Shown here piece by piece: positions 36,969-46,066 of a stretch of DNA of 64,000 bases. Each line of letters opens with the position of its first letter. Within the stretch, counting starts at the first letter, position 1. Made by a program: the position numbers and the translations under genes. The notes under the pieces were generated by a model that saw nothing but the letters and a program-made list of their open reading frames with translations, was not told the origin of the DNA and did not search any database. The stretch comes from Cupriavidus sp. YR651. Lineage in GTDB: Bacteria > Pseudomonadota > Gammaproteobacteria > Burkholderiales > Burkholderiaceae. Location of the stretch: the NCBI RefSeq assembly GCF_900101625.1, contig NZ_FMYZ01000006.1, positions 186,001 through 250,000 of the forward strand, in the 5' to 3' direction.

Positions 36969-38630
36969 ATGGAGACGTACGACTACATTATCGTGGGGGC
37001 GGGCTCGGCCGGCTGTGTGCTGGCCAACCGTCTCACGCAGGACGCCGATGTCAATGTGCTGCTGCTGGAAGCGGGCGGCAAGGACGACTATCACTGGATC
37101 CATATCCCGGTCGGCTATCTGTACTGCATCGGCAACCCGCGCACGGACTGGCTGTACCGCACGGCGGCGGAGCCGGGCCTGAACGGCCGGTCGCTCGGCT
37201 ATCCGCGCGGGCGTGTGCTGGGGGGATCGTCATCGATCAACGGCATGATCTATATGCGCGGCCAGCGCGAGGATTACGACGACTGGGCGCGTCTCTCGGG
37301 CGACGATGGCTGGCGCTGGGACAATGTGCTGCCGCTGTTCAGGCGCAGCGAAGATCATTACCGTGGCGCTAACGAATTCCACGGCGCGGGCGGCGAATGG
37401 CGCGTGGAAGCGCAACGGCTGCGCTGGGACATCCTGGAGCGCTTCATCGATGCGGCGGAGCAGGCCGGCATACCGCGTACCGATGACTTCAATCGCGGCG
37501 ACAACTTCGGCGTGGGTTACTTCGAGGTCAACCAGCGGCGCGGCATTCGCTGGAATACCTCCAAGGCGTTCCTGCGCCGCGCGTCCGATCGGTCCAATCT
37601 GACGATCGTCACCGGTGCGCAGGTGAGCGCGCTGACGTTCGACGGACCCGACGGGCGCCGCTGCACGGGCGTGCAATACCTGGGCGGCGGCAAGGCGTGC
37701 GAGGCCCGCGCGACCGAGGAGGTGATCCTGGCGGCCGGCGCCGTCAACTCGCCGCAGCTGCTGGAATTGTCCGGCATCGGCCAGCCGGATCGGCTGCAAT
37801 CGCTGGGCATCCGCGTGCGGCATGCGTTGCGGGGCGTGGGCGAGAACCTGCAGGATCACCTGCAGCTGCGCACCGTGGTGAAGGTGGAGGGCGTGCGTAC
37901 GCTCAATACGCGCGCGTCGAAGTGGTGGGGCAAGCTCGGCATCGGCCTGCAGTACGCCTTCAACCAGAGCGGACCGATGAGCATGGCGCCTTCGCAGCTC
38001 GGTGCGTTCGCTCGCAGCGATCCCGGCTACGCGCGGCCCAACCTCGAATATCACGTGCAGCCGCTGTCGCTCGACAAGTTTGGCGATCCGCTGCATGACT
38101 TCAACGCCTTCACGGCCAGCGTCTGCAATCTGCGGCCCACGTCGCGCGGCAGCGTGCATATCGACGGTGCCGATTTCCGCCGCGCGCCGGTGATCGCGCC
38201 CCACTATCTGTCCACGGACGAAGACCGCAAGGTGGCCGCCGACTCGATCCGGCTGACGCGACGCATCGTCGCATCGCCCGCGCTGGCACCGTACCAGCCG
38301 CAGGAATGGCTGCCGGGCGCCGCGTTCGAGACCGACGAGCAACTGGCCGAGGCCGCGGGCGCCATCGGCACGACCATCTTCCACCCCGTGGGAACCTGCC
38401 GCATGGGCACGACGGAAGATCCGGACGCCGTGGTGGACAGCCGCCTGCGCGTGCGCGGCATCGCCGGGCTGCGTGTGGTCGATGCATCGGTCATGCCGCT
38501 GATCACGTCGGGCAATACCAACTCGCCGACGATCATGATCGCCGAGCGCGCCAGCGACATGATCCGGGCAGACCGCAAGGCACGGCAAACCGCCACCACG
38601 GAAGTCGTCCCTGCCGTGCAGCCCGCATAG
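36969..38630 (+). CDS. GMC-family FAD alcohol/choline dehydrogenase
   Basis: 553 residues. The N-terminal FAD fold is YIIVGAGSAGCVLANRL, the GMC signature 1 is GRVLGGSSSINGMIYMRGQ, signature 2 is GAVNSPQLLELSGIG, and the active-site pair is His in IFHPVGTCRMG and Asn in SGNTNSPTIMIAE. Relatives oxidise choline, medium-chain alcohols (AlkJ) or glucose. No betaine gene (betB, betI) is near, so choline is not favoured. A GGGGATATGG ribosome site is close to the ATG. Confidence 0.92.
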   Translation: METYDYIIVGAGSAGCVLANRLTQDADVNVLLLEAGGKDDYHWIHIPVGYLYCIGNPRTDWLYRTAAEPGLNGRSLGYPRGRVLGGSSSINGMIYMRGQREDYDDWARLSGDDGWRWDNVLPLFRRSEDHYRGANEFHGAGGEWRVEAQRLRWDILERFIDAAEQAGIPRTDDFNRGDNFGVGYFEVNQRRGIRWNTSKAFLRRASDRSNLTIVTGAQVSALTFDGPDGRRCTGVQYLGGGKACEARATEEVILAAGAVNSPQLLELSGIGQPDRLQSLGIRVRHALRGVGENLQDHLQLRTVVKVEGVRTLNTRASKWWGKLGIGLQYAFNQSGPMSMAPSQLGAFARSDPGYARPNLEYHVQPLSLDKFGDPLHDFNAFTASVCNLRPTSRGSVHIDGADFRRAPVIAPHYLSTDEDRKVAADSIRLTRRIVASPALAPYQPQEWLPGAAFETDEQLAEAAGAIGTTIFHPVGTCRMGTTEDPDAVVDSRLRVRGIAGLRVVDASVMPLITSGNTNSPTIMIAERASDMIRADRKARQTATTEVVPAVQPA

Positions 38631-39054
38631 CGGCCACACCCCGGCCACATCCGGCCGCACGCCAGCGGTGCACGTGGCCGGTGGCGTGTCCGCCGGCGCG
38701 CGGATCGGGTACGTTTTGCGCCCGTGCGCGGCGGCTTGCACGCCACTGCGCACGTGTCGGTGCGGGGCGCCACACGGCCTCCGCGTCATGTTGCAAACAT
38801 GACATCTGGTTCATGTTTCATGATTAGTGCAAACCCCGATGTTTTGCGACGCAACAGGCGCACACAATAGGCGCCGGTATACGGTGCCCGAGCCTGCACA
38901 TCCAGCGTCTTCCGCGCGCCCGTCATACCTGCGGCAGCCGCGCCGCCCCACACACCTATAACGCGGCAAGCATGGCGACAAAAGCGCCGCAGTTCGAACC
39001 ATTGTCAGTGCCGGCCAAAATCCGGCATCGCAGCAAGAGGGCGGGCAGGAGACT
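38631..39054. other. 424-bp noncoding leader of the first Liv operon
   Basis: No gene is visible. The region holds the TCATGTT dyad, an 11-bp palindrome TTGCGACGCAA (38844-38854) and one GTATAC (38877-38882). The promoter of the downstream transporter operon must lie here. Confidence 0.6.
38786..38823. promoter_or_regulatory. Probable operator upstream of the first Liv operon
   Basis: Perfect dyad TCATGTT-GCA-AACATGA (38786-38802), followed 9 bp later by TCATGTTTCATGA (38811-38823), a repeated half-site. The cognate regulator is not in the window. Confidence 0.55.
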
Positions 39055-39828
39055 ATGACTCAGGAAACCATCCTGGAAACCAAGAACCTCACGAAGGAAT
39101 TCAAGGGGTTCACCGCGGTGAGCGACGTTAACCTGCGCGTGCGGCGCGGCTCGATCCATGCATTGATCGGCCCCAACGGCGCGGGCAAGACCACCTGCTT
39201 CAACCTGCTCACCAAGTTCCTGGAGCCGACCACCGGCACCATCCTTTTCAACGGCATCGACATCACCCGCGAAAAGCCCGCGCAGATCGCGCGGCGCGGC
39301 GTGATCCGCTCGTTCCAGATTTCCGCCGTGTTCCCGCACCTGACCGTGCGCGAGAACGTGCGCATCGGCCTGCAGCGCCAGCTCGGCACCGCGTTCCAGT
39401 TCTGGCGCAGCGAGCGTTCGCTCGACGTGCTCAACGACCGCGCGATGGAGCTGCTCGAGCAGGTCGGCCTGACCGAGTTCGCCAACACCGTCACCGTCAA
39501 CCTGCCGTATGGCCGCAAGCGCGCGCTGGAGATCGCCACCACGCTGGCGATGGAGCCCGAGCTGATGCTGCTGGACGAGCCCACGCAGGGCATGGGCCAC
39601 GAGGACGTGGACCGCGTCACGCAACTGATCAAGAAGGTCTCGGCCGGCCGCACCATCCTGATGGTGGAGCACAACATGAACGTGGTGTCGTCCATCGCCG
39701 ACAAGATCACCGTGCTGCAGCGCGGCGCGATCCTGGCCGAAGGGCCGTACGCGGAGGTGTCGAAGGACCCGCGCGTGATGGAAGCCTACATGGGCACGGT
39801 TGACGCCGAGCTGCAGGGCGCGCACTGA
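39055..39828 (+). CDS. livG: Liv-type ABC transporter ATPase (LivG)
   Basis: 257 residues. Walker A GPNGAGKTT, the Q-loop region SFQISAVFPHLTVREN, a divergent signature LPYGRKRALEIA (usual LivG has LxYGQQR), Walker B LMLLDEP and the switch His (MVEHNM) are all present. With LivF it powers uptake through LivH and LivM. It heads a five-gene run (livG-livF-SBP-livH-livM). The operon's real substrate (branched amino acid, urea, aromatic acid or other) is not fixed by sequence. Confidence 0.92.
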   Translation: MTQETILETKNLTKEFKGFTAVSDVNLRVRRGSIHALIGPNGAGKTTCFNLLTKFLEPTTGTILFNGIDITREKPAQIARRGVIRSFQISAVFPHLTVRENVRIGLQRQLGTAFQFWRSERSLDVLNDRAMELLEQVGLTEFANTVTVNLPYGRKRALEIATTLAMEPELMLLDEPTQGMGHEDVDRVTQLIKKVSAGRTILMVEHNMNVVSSIADKITVLQRGAILAEGPYAEVSKDPRVMEAYMGTVDAELQGAH

Positions 39829-39839
39829 GGAGCCGGGAC

Positions 39840-40565
39840 ATGACGAATACGATTACCCCCGCGCTCGAGATCAAGGACCTGCACGCCTGGTACGGCGAAT
39901 CGCACATCCTGCATGGCGTGGACCTGACCGTGAACCCCGGCGAGGTGGTCACGCTGCTGGGGCGCAATGGCGCCGGCCGCACCACCACCATGCGCGCGAT
40001 CATGGGCCTGACTGGCACGCGCAAGGGATCGATCAAGGTCAACGGGCACGAGACCATCGGCCTGCCCACGCACAAGATCGCGCACTACGGCATCGGCTAC
40101 TGCCCGGAAGAACGGGCGATTTTCTCAAGCCTGTCGTGCGAGGAAAACCTGCTGCTGCCGCCGGTGCTGAAAGGCGCCAACGCGGACAAGGGCATGAGCG
40201 AGGCCGACATCTACGAGATGTTCCCGAACCTGGCCGAGCGGCGCCAGAGCCAGGGCACGCGGCTCTCGGGTGGCGAACAGCAGATGCTGGCCGTCGGCCG
40301 CATCCTGCGCACGGGTGCCAACCTGCTGCTGCTCGACGAGATTTCCGAAGGCCTGGCGCCAGTGATCGTGCAGGCGCTGGCCCGCATGATCCTGATGCTC
40401 AAGAAGAAGGGCTACACGGTGGTGATGGTGGAGCAGAACTTCCGCTTTGCCGCCCCGCTGGCGGACCGCTTCTATGTGATGGAGCACGGCACGATCGTCG
40501 AGCGCTTTGCCGCGGCGGAGCTGCAGGCCAAGATGCCGGTGCTGAACGAACTGCTTGGGGTCTGA
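39840..40565 (+). CDS. livF: Liv-type ABC transporter ATPase (LivF) with Arg in Walker A
   Basis: 241 residues. The signature LSGGEQQML, Walker B LLLLDEISEGLAP (Ile in place of the usual Pro) and the switch region VEQNF fit LivF. The P-loop reads GRNGAGRTTT (41-50): Arg47 replaces the Lys that normally contacts the ATP phosphates. I believe related betaproteobacterial LivF proteins share this, but cannot check. It starts 11 bp after livG, with GGAGCC as ribosome site. The protein could still bind ATP weakly or lean on LivG for hydrolysis. Confidence 0.9.
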   Translation: MTNTITPALEIKDLHAWYGESHILHGVDLTVNPGEVVTLLGRNGAGRTTTMRAIMGLTGTRKGSIKVNGHETIGLPTHKIAHYGIGYCPEERAIFSSLSCEENLLLPPVLKGANADKGMSEADIYEMFPNLAERRQSQGTRLSGGEQQMLAVGRILRTGANLLLLDEISEGLAPVIVQALARMILMLKKKGYTVVMVEQNFRFAAPLADRFYVMEHGTIVERFAAAELQAKMPVLNELLGV

Positions 40566-40655
40566 TCCGTGGCGCCGTTCCGGCGCATGGGTCGCATGAT
40601 TGATGGTGGCAGGAAAGGCTGGCGTGAGACGCCGCCGAAACTCAGGAGACAAAAG

Positions 40656-41867
40656 ATGAAGATGACTCGGCTGGCGGTCGCAGTGGCGGCTACTGTCTTT
40701 GGTGCCTTTGCGACGGGCGCATCCGCGCAGGTGTCTGGCGATACCGTGAAGATCGGCTACATCACCGATTTGTCGGGCCTGTACGCCGACATCGACGGCC
40801 CGGGGGGCCTGGAAGCGATCAAGATGGCCATCGAGGATCACGGCGGCAAGGTGCTGGGCAAGCCCATCGAACTGCTGTCCGCGGACCACCAGAACAAGGC
40901 CGACATCGCCGCCTCCAAGGCACGCGAGTGGATGGACCAGCAGGGCCTGGACGTGCTGATCGGCGGCACCAACTCCGGTACCGCGCTGGCCATGAACAAG
41001 GTGGCGCTGGACAAGAAGCGCGTCTACATCAACATCGGCGCCGGCACGGCCCGCCTGACCAACGAAGAGTGCTCGCCGTACACGGTGCACTACGCGTATG
41101 ACACGGTGGCGCTGGCCAAGGGCACCGGCAGCGCGGTGGTGAAGCAGGGCGGCAAGTCGTGGTTCTTCCTGACCGCCGACTATGCGTTCGGCCACTCGCT
41201 GGAGAACGACACCGCCGCGGTGGTGAAGGCCAACGGCGGCACGGTGACCGGTTCCGTGCGTCACCCGCTGTCGGCATCGGACTTCTCGTCGTTCCTGCTG
41301 CAGGCCCAATCGTCCAAGGCGCAGATCCTGGGCCTGGCCAACGCCGGCGGCGACACGATCAACTCGATCAAGGCGGCCAAGGAATTTGGCATCACCAAGA
41401 CGATGAAGATCGCTGGCCTGCTGATGTTCATCAACGATGTCCACAGCCTGGGCCTGAAGAACACCGAAGGCCTGCTGATGACCGACAGCTGGTACTGGGA
41501 CATGAACGACGACACCCGCAAGTGGGCCAACCGCTATTTCGGCAAGATGAAGAAGATGCCGAGCAGCTTGCAGGCGGCTGACTACTCGGCGGTCTCGACG
41601 TACCTGAAGGCGGTGGAAGCCGCCAAGACGGACGATCCGGACAAGGTCATGGTCGAGCTGAAGAAGGCGAAGATCAATGACATCTACGCCAAGAACGGCT
41701 ACATCCGCCAGGACGGTCGCGGCATCCACGACATGTACCTGATGCAGGTGAAGGCGCCGGCCGATTCGAAGAAGCCGTGGGACTACATGAAGGTCGTTGC
41801 GACGGTCCCGGGCGACCAGGCCTTCACGACGGTCGCCGAATCCAAGTGCGCGATGCTGAAGAAGTAA
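40656..41867 (+). CDS. Periplasmic substrate-binding protein of the first Liv-type importer
   Basis: 403 residues. A Sec signal peptide (VAVAATVFGAFATGASAQ) precedes a type-I periplasmic-binding fold (VKIGYITDLSGLYADIDGPGGLEAIKMAIEDHGG; IGGTNSGTALAMNKVA; WFFLTADYAFGHSLEN). This group includes binders of amino acids and aromatic acids. CAGGAG lies 8 bases ahead of the ATG at 40656; an in-frame Met at 40569 lacks support. It lies in the middle of the operon, 90 bp after livF and 121 bp before livH. Confidence 0.92.
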   Translation: MKMTRLAVAVAATVFGAFATGASAQVSGDTVKIGYITDLSGLYADIDGPGGLEAIKMAIEDHGGKVLGKPIELLSADHQNKADIAASKAREWMDQQGLDVLIGGTNSGTALAMNKVALDKKRVYINIGAGTARLTNEECSPYTVHYAYDTVALAKGTGSAVVKQGGKSWFFLTADYAFGHSLENDTAAVVKANGGTVTGSVRHPLSASDFSSFLLQAQSSKAQILGLANAGGDTINSIKAAKEFGITKTMKIAGLLMFINDVHSLGLKNTEGLLMTDSWYWDMNDDTRKWANRYFGKMKKMPSSLQAADYSAVSTYLKAVEAAKTDDPDKVMVELKKAKINDIYAKNGYIRQDGRGIHDMYLMQVKAPADSKKPWDYMKVVATVPGDQAFTTVAESKCAMLKK

Positions 41868-41884
41868 GCAGGCAGAGGAAAGTG

Positions 41885-41909
41885 CCGTCGGGGATATAGG
41901 TTCCGACGG
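41885..41909 (+). terminator. Hairpin after the binding-protein gene (weak terminator or RNA-stability element)
   Basis: Stem CCGTCGG/CCGACGG with an 11-base loop; a T-run comes only after a further 11 bases. It could reduce read-through to livH or protect the binding-protein mRNA. Confidence 0.4.
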
Positions 41910-41988
41910 TTGGCTCCCCTTTTTCGCACGCGGCAATCCCGTACACGGAAAAGGGGAGCAGTCACGTAGTGCACAACGGCAATTTGCC

Positions 41989-42873
41989 ATGGACATCTTC
42001 GGAATACCCCTTCCCGCCATGCTGTCCCAGCTGCTGCTGGGGCTGGTCAACGGCGCCTTCTACGCGATGCTGAGTCTTGGGCTGGCCGTGATCTTCGGCC
42101 TGCTCAACGTGATCAACTTCGCGCACGGCGCGCTCTTCATGCTCGGCGCCCTGCTTGCCTGGGCGGGCATGGAGTACGCCGGGCTGAATTACTGGGTGAT
42201 GCTGGCGCTCTCGCCGATCATCGTCGGGCTGCTCGGCGTGATCATCGAGAAGACCATGCTGCGCTGGATCTACAAGCTCGATCACATCTACGGCCTGCTG
42301 CTCACGCTGGGCATCACGCTGGTGATCGAAGGCGTGTTCCGCTCGATCTACGGCGTGTCCGGGCTGCCGTACTCGCCACCCGATGCGCTGCAAGGCGCCA
42401 CCGACCTCGGCTTCATGATCCTGCCGAACTACCGCGCATGGGTCGTGGCGGCGTCGCTGGTGGTGTGCTTTGCCACCTGGTTCGTGATCGAGAAAACCAA
42501 GCTGGGCGCGTACCTGCGTGCCGGCACCGAGAACCCGAAGATGGTGGAGGCGTTCGGCGTGAACGTGCCACTGATGGTGACGCTGACCTACGGCTTCGGC
42601 GTGGCGCTGGCAGCCTTTGCGGGCGTGCTGGCCGCGCCGGTGATCCAGGTGTCGCCGCTGATGGGGCAGAACCTCATCATCGTGGTGTTCGCCGTGGTGG
42701 TGATCGGCGGCATGGGCTCCATCATGGGTTCGATCCTGACGGGCCTGGGGCTGGGCGTGATCGAAGGCCTGACCAAGGTGTTCTATCCTGAAGCGTCGGC
42801 GACCGTCGTCTTCTTCATCATGGTGATTGTGCTGTTGCTGCGCCCGGCAGGGTTGTTCGGGAGGGAAAAGTGA
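41989..42873 (+). CDS. livH: Liv-type permease (LivH)
   Basis: 294 residues with about eight membrane helices. The family stretches LLLGLVNGAFYAMLSLGLAVIFGLLNVINFAHG, LGAYLRAGTENPKMVEAFGVNV (the EAA-like loop that meets the ATPase) and VVVIGGMGSIMGSILTGLGLGVIEG are clear. It forms the channel with LivM. Its stop overlaps the livM ATG (TGATG). Confidence 0.93.
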   Translation: MDIFGIPLPAMLSQLLLGLVNGAFYAMLSLGLAVIFGLLNVINFAHGALFMLGALLAWAGMEYAGLNYWVMLALSPIIVGLLGVIIEKTMLRWIYKLDHIYGLLLTLGITLVIEGVFRSIYGVSGLPYSPPDALQGATDLGFMILPNYRAWVVAASLVVCFATWFVIEKTKLGAYLRAGTENPKMVEAFGVNVPLMVTLTYGFGVALAAFAGVLAAPVIQVSPLMGQNLIIVVFAVVVIGGMGSIMGSILTGLGLGVIEGLTKVFYPEASATVVFFIMVIVLLLRPAGLFGREK

Positions 42874-43913
42874 TGAGCGGACAGACCGGACAAACCACGG
42901 TGGCGGTTGGCGCCAATCGCGTGAAGGAAGGAACGGGCGTGCAAAAGAAAGTCCTGTATGGCCTGCTGCTGCTGGGCCTGATCGTGGCGCCGATGGCCGG
43001 CGCGTACCCGGTGTTCGTGCTCAAGGTCATGTGCTTCGCGCTGTTTGCCTGCGCCTTCAACCTGCTGATCGGCTTCACCGGACTGCTCTCGTTCGGCCAC
43101 GCGGCCTTTTTCGGCGGCGCGGGCTACGCCGCCGGCCATGCCATGAAGGTCTGGGGTGTGACGCCCGAGATCGGACTGATCCTGGGCACGCTCACGGGTG
43201 CGCTGATCGGGTACGTGGTCGGCTCGCTGGCCATCCGCCGGCAGGGCATCTACTTCTCGATGATCACGCTGGCACTGGCGCAGATGCTGTTCTTCATCTG
43301 CCTGCAGGCGCCGTTCACCGGTGGCGAGGATGGCCTGCAAGGGATTCCGCGCGGCAAGCTGTTCGGCGTGCTGTCGCTGTCCGATGACCTGACGCTGTAC
43401 TACGTGGCGCTCGCGATCATCGTCGCCGCGTTTGCGCTGATCGTCCGCACGGTGTACTCGCCGTTCGGCCAGATCCTGAAGGCCATCAAGGAAAACGAGC
43501 CGCGCGCGATCTCGCTGGGCTACGACGTGGACCGCTTCAAGCTGCTGGCCTTCGTGCTGTCGGCGGCGCTGTCCGGCCTGGCGGGTTCGATCAAGGCGCT
43601 GGTGCTCGGCTTTGGCACGCTGACCGACGTGCACTGGTCGATGTCGGGCTCTGTGATCCTGATGACGCTGGTCGGCGGCCTGGGTACGTTGTCCGGCCCG
43701 ATCGTCGGCGCGTTCGTGGTCGTTGCGCTGGAGAACAAGCTCGGCGACATCGGATCGTTCCTGGCTTCGACGACCGGCATCAGCTGGTTCAATGCGCTGG
43801 GCGAATCGGTGACGATGGTGACGGGCGTGATCTTCGTGATCTGCGTGCTGACTTTCCGGCGTGGCATCATGGGCGAACTCATCGCCCTCACCAGTCGCAA
43901 GAAATCGCAATAA
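42873..43913 (+). CDS. livM: Liv-type permease (LivM)
   Basis: 346 residues with about nine helices. CFALFACAFNLLIGFTGLLSFGHAAFFGGAGYAAG, SPFGQILKAIKENEPRAISLGYDV (ATPase contact loop) and LMTLVGGLGTLSGPIVGAFVVVAL are LivM signatures. The ATG at 42873 overlaps the livH stop; a GTG one codon earlier is also in frame. It ends the operon. Confidence 0.93.
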   Translation: MSGQTGQTTVAVGANRVKEGTGVQKKVLYGLLLLGLIVAPMAGAYPVFVLKVMCFALFACAFNLLIGFTGLLSFGHAAFFGGAGYAAGHAMKVWGVTPEIGLILGTLTGALIGYVVGSLAIRRQGIYFSMITLALAQMLFFICLQAPFTGGEDGLQGIPRGKLFGVLSLSDDLTLYYVALAIIVAAFALIVRTVYSPFGQILKAIKENEPRAISLGYDVDRFKLLAFVLSAALSGLAGSIKALVLGFGTLTDVHWSMSGSVILMTLVGGLGTLSGPIVGAFVVVALENKLGDIGSFLASTTGISWFNALGESVTMVTGVIFVICVLTFRRGIMGELIALTSRKKSQ

Positions 43914-44321
43914 GTGGCAAAAACGCGAGTGATGATCCGGCGACATGCCCGATTTTGGGGCTAGGGTTTCTGCTAGCTTGTTTCATACGCACCGCTTCGT
44001 TACATTGCATATACGGTTTTCGCAGGTTACTTGGAGGCGGAAGCGAGGAGACGACAGGCGCGCACCCGGTGTCGGGTAGCAGCAGCCAATACAAATAAAA
44101 GGCGTTGCCGGGTGATCCCTGGCAGCGCCTTTTTCATTTCCGGGCCCCAATTATTCGGCCCACTTCGGCTTGCTCCATGTAGCGCCGACGCCCGCTCCGG
44201 GCGGCGATGACACCCCCTCGTGCCCCGGTCTCGTCCATGCGCTTCCGGCATGACCCCCCGCCAACCCCCGTGCGACAATGCGGCCTCTTTGCCTCCGCCC
44301 TGGCAGTCTGGCAGGCCTGAC
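43914..44321. other. Noncoding gap after the first Liv operon
   Basis: 408 bp with a terminator at 44098-44134 and no supported gene. The frame of the next gene is open back to 44220 but the added stretch looks noncoding. Confidence 0.5.
44098..44134 (+). terminator. Intrinsic terminator of the first Liv operon
   Basis: 12-bp stem AAAGGCGTTGCC/GGCAGCGCCTTT (44098-44109, 44121-44132) with one G-T pair, an 11-base loop and a run of five T. Confidence 0.75.
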
Positions 44322-44870
44322 ATGTCCACCGATCCATCCCATTCCCCGATTTCCCCTACGGCGCAGCACTGGGTACGCCCCGGTCTGACCACGGATGCCC
44401 CGTTGCTCGACGCCTGGCTGATGACCCTTGCGCCGCTGCCGGTGCCGGAAGCCCGCGCGCGGAGGGTCGCGCTGGAGGCGCTTCTGGCGCAGGGCGGTCA
44501 TGGCCTGTGCCTGATGGTGGGGGAGGGGAAAAGCGATGTCGACGGCACCACATCGGTGCGGGCGCTATTGCCGGTCTCACTTGTCCACAGCTTGTCCACC
44601 GGTGGCAGGGCGGCGTTTGCCTCGGAATGGTGGACGACCGCAGCGCTGGGTACGGAGGGCAACGGGGACAAAAAGGGCGACAAGGCGAGCGACTGGCTGT
44701 TGGCCAGCTGCGACGTGCTGGCCGACTGGTGCCGTGCGCATGGCATTCGCCACGTGCTGCTGGCGCCAGGGGTGGTGGCCGATGTCGGCACGGTGCCTCC
44801 AGGCTTCGTCGCCGGGCCGGATGGGCTCTGGCATCGCAGCCTCGTCCCGGCGCCGAAGATCCTCGGCTGA
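44322..44870 (+). CDS. Hypothetical protein, possibly GNAT-like
   Basis: 182 residues that I do not recognise. The N-terminus (WVRPGLTTDAPLLDAWLMTLAPLPVPEARARRVALEALL) and GLCLMVGEG loosely recall a GNAT acetyltransferase start, and the tail (ASCDVLADWCRAHGIRHVLLAPGVVADVG) has an alternating helix/strand look. No AcCoA P-loop (Q/RxxGxG/A) is seen. A low-complexity GTEGNGDKKGDKASD loop lies in the middle. The ATG at 44322 is chosen because upstream sequence is Pro-rich and noncoding in look. The gene precedes the TSUP gene by 87 bp. Confidence 0.55.
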   Translation: MSTDPSHSPISPTAQHWVRPGLTTDAPLLDAWLMTLAPLPVPEARARRVALEALLAQGGHGLCLMVGEGKSDVDGTTSVRALLPVSLVHSLSTGGRAAFASEWWTTAALGTEGNGDKKGDKASDWLLASCDVLADWCRAHGIRHVLLAPGVVADVGTVPPGFVAGPDGLWHRSLVPAPKILG

Positions 44871-44957
44871 TCGCGGATTCCTCTCCGGGTCGATGACGCC
44901 GTCGGCGCGTCACGATCCGCCTGCTTCCTTCTTTTTTCCTTTTCGGTACTTCGCTCC

Positions 44958-45716
44958 ATGGAGTTCGTTTTTCTCGCCGCCGCCGCTTTCCTCGCGGGCA
45001 TGATCGATGCCGTCGCGGGCGGAGGTGGACTGGTACAGATCCCCGCGCTGTTCTCGACCTATCCGAATATGTCCCCGGCCACGCTGATCGGCACCACCAA
45101 GGTGGCGTCACTGGCGGGGACCAGCAACGCGGCGCTGCGCTATGCCCGCAGCGTACGGATCTACTGGGGCGCCACGGCGCCGGCGATGATCGCGGCCTTT
45201 GCGCTGTCGATGGCGGGTGCCTGGACGCTGACGAAGATTCCCGCCGAGCCGCTGCGCAAGGCGTTGCCGTTCGTGCTGTTGGTGCTGCTGGCCTACACGG
45301 TGGCGAAGAAGGACCTGGGCGCCGCGCATGCGCCTACATTGTCGGGTGGCCGCGAACGTGCCGCGGCGTTGCTGGCTGGAGCGGCCATCGGCTTCTACGA
45401 CGGCGTCTTTGGGCCCGGCACCGGCAGCTTCCTGATGATCGTCTTCGTGCGAGTGTTCGGATACGACTTCCTGCACGCGTCGGCCTCCGCGAAAGTGGTG
45501 AACCTCGCGACCAACCTGGCGGCATTGTTGCTGCTGGCTGCCAAGGGTCACGTCTGGTGGCAGTTGGGGCTGGTCATGGCGGTTGCCAACGTGGCGGGCA
45601 GTCAGGTTGGCAGCAAGCTGGCACTGCGCCACGGCAGCCGTTTCGTGCGGAAGGCGTTTATCGCCGTCGTCAGCGCGCTGATCGTCAAGACCGCCTACGA
45701 CGCCTTCCTCAAGTAG
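44958..45716 (+). CDS. TSUP-family permease (TauE/SafE type)
   Basis: 252 residues, about eight helices in two repeats: FLAGMIDAVAGGGGLVQIPAL at the start and AAIGFYDGVFGPGTGSFLMIVFVRVFGYDFLHASASAKVVNLATN in the second half, both typical of the sulfite-exporter TauE/SafE family. Members move sulfur-containing anions or sulfoacetate, but many have unknown cargo. The stop codon lies in the outer edge of the MITE-like element just downstream. Confidence 0.9.
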   Translation: MEFVFLAAAAFLAGMIDAVAGGGGLVQIPALFSTYPNMSPATLIGTTKVASLAGTSNAALRYARSVRIYWGATAPAMIAAFALSMAGAWTLTKIPAEPLRKALPFVLLVLLAYTVAKKDLGAAHAPTLSGGRERAAALLAGAAIGFYDGVFGPGTGSFLMIVFVRVFGYDFLHASASAKVVNLATNLAALLLLAAKGHVWWQLGLVMAVANVAGSQVGSKLALRHGSRFVRKAFIAVVSALIVKTAYDAFLK

Positions 45717-45830
45717 AGCTTGGTTCAAAAAGATCCTGGCGTCGTTGCGCGGCCTTGCCGTACTAGTTGTACTGTCTGCGGCCGCACGCCTAGCCATGAC
45801 CGCTTCGCTTCATTTTGAACCAACCTCTTA
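45714..45830. mobile_element. MITE-like element, about 117 bp, with terminal inverted repeats
   Basis: The outer arms TAGAGCTTGGTTCAAAA (45714-45730) and TTTTGAACCAACCTCTTA (45813-45830) are near-perfect inverted repeats. The internal part has a GC-rich core and no gene. Such short elements are dispersed in genomes of this group; only one copy is in this window, so mobility is inferred. Confidence 0.6.
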
Positions 45831-45952
45831 GGGCAGACCTCATGCCCCGCGCCCCGCAAACCTCCGCCGCGACCCGGACTGTTGCGCCTGCGCTGCTGCG
45901 GGTTAATCCCGCCTTTTCCTGCGAAATCGCTGTGTTAGACTCGATTCGCATT

Positions 45953-45970
45953 CCCGACCGTACGGTCGGG
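45953..45970. promoter_or_regulatory. Perfect 18-bp palindrome, probable TetR-type operator
   Basis: CCCGACCGTACGGTCGGG is fully self-complementary and lies about 200 bp upstream of the second Liv-type binding protein, likely at its promoter. The form (ACCG-N2-CGGT core) is common for TetR-family regulators. No regulator gene is adjacent. Confidence 0.6.
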
Positions 45971-46066
45971 TAATGCTGCTGCGCAATCCGGGGGTAAGAA
46001 GCGCAGGACGGGAAAAAAAGCGGGACGAACTTCGACGTTCCCAACATTGATGCGGACGCCAGCGAT

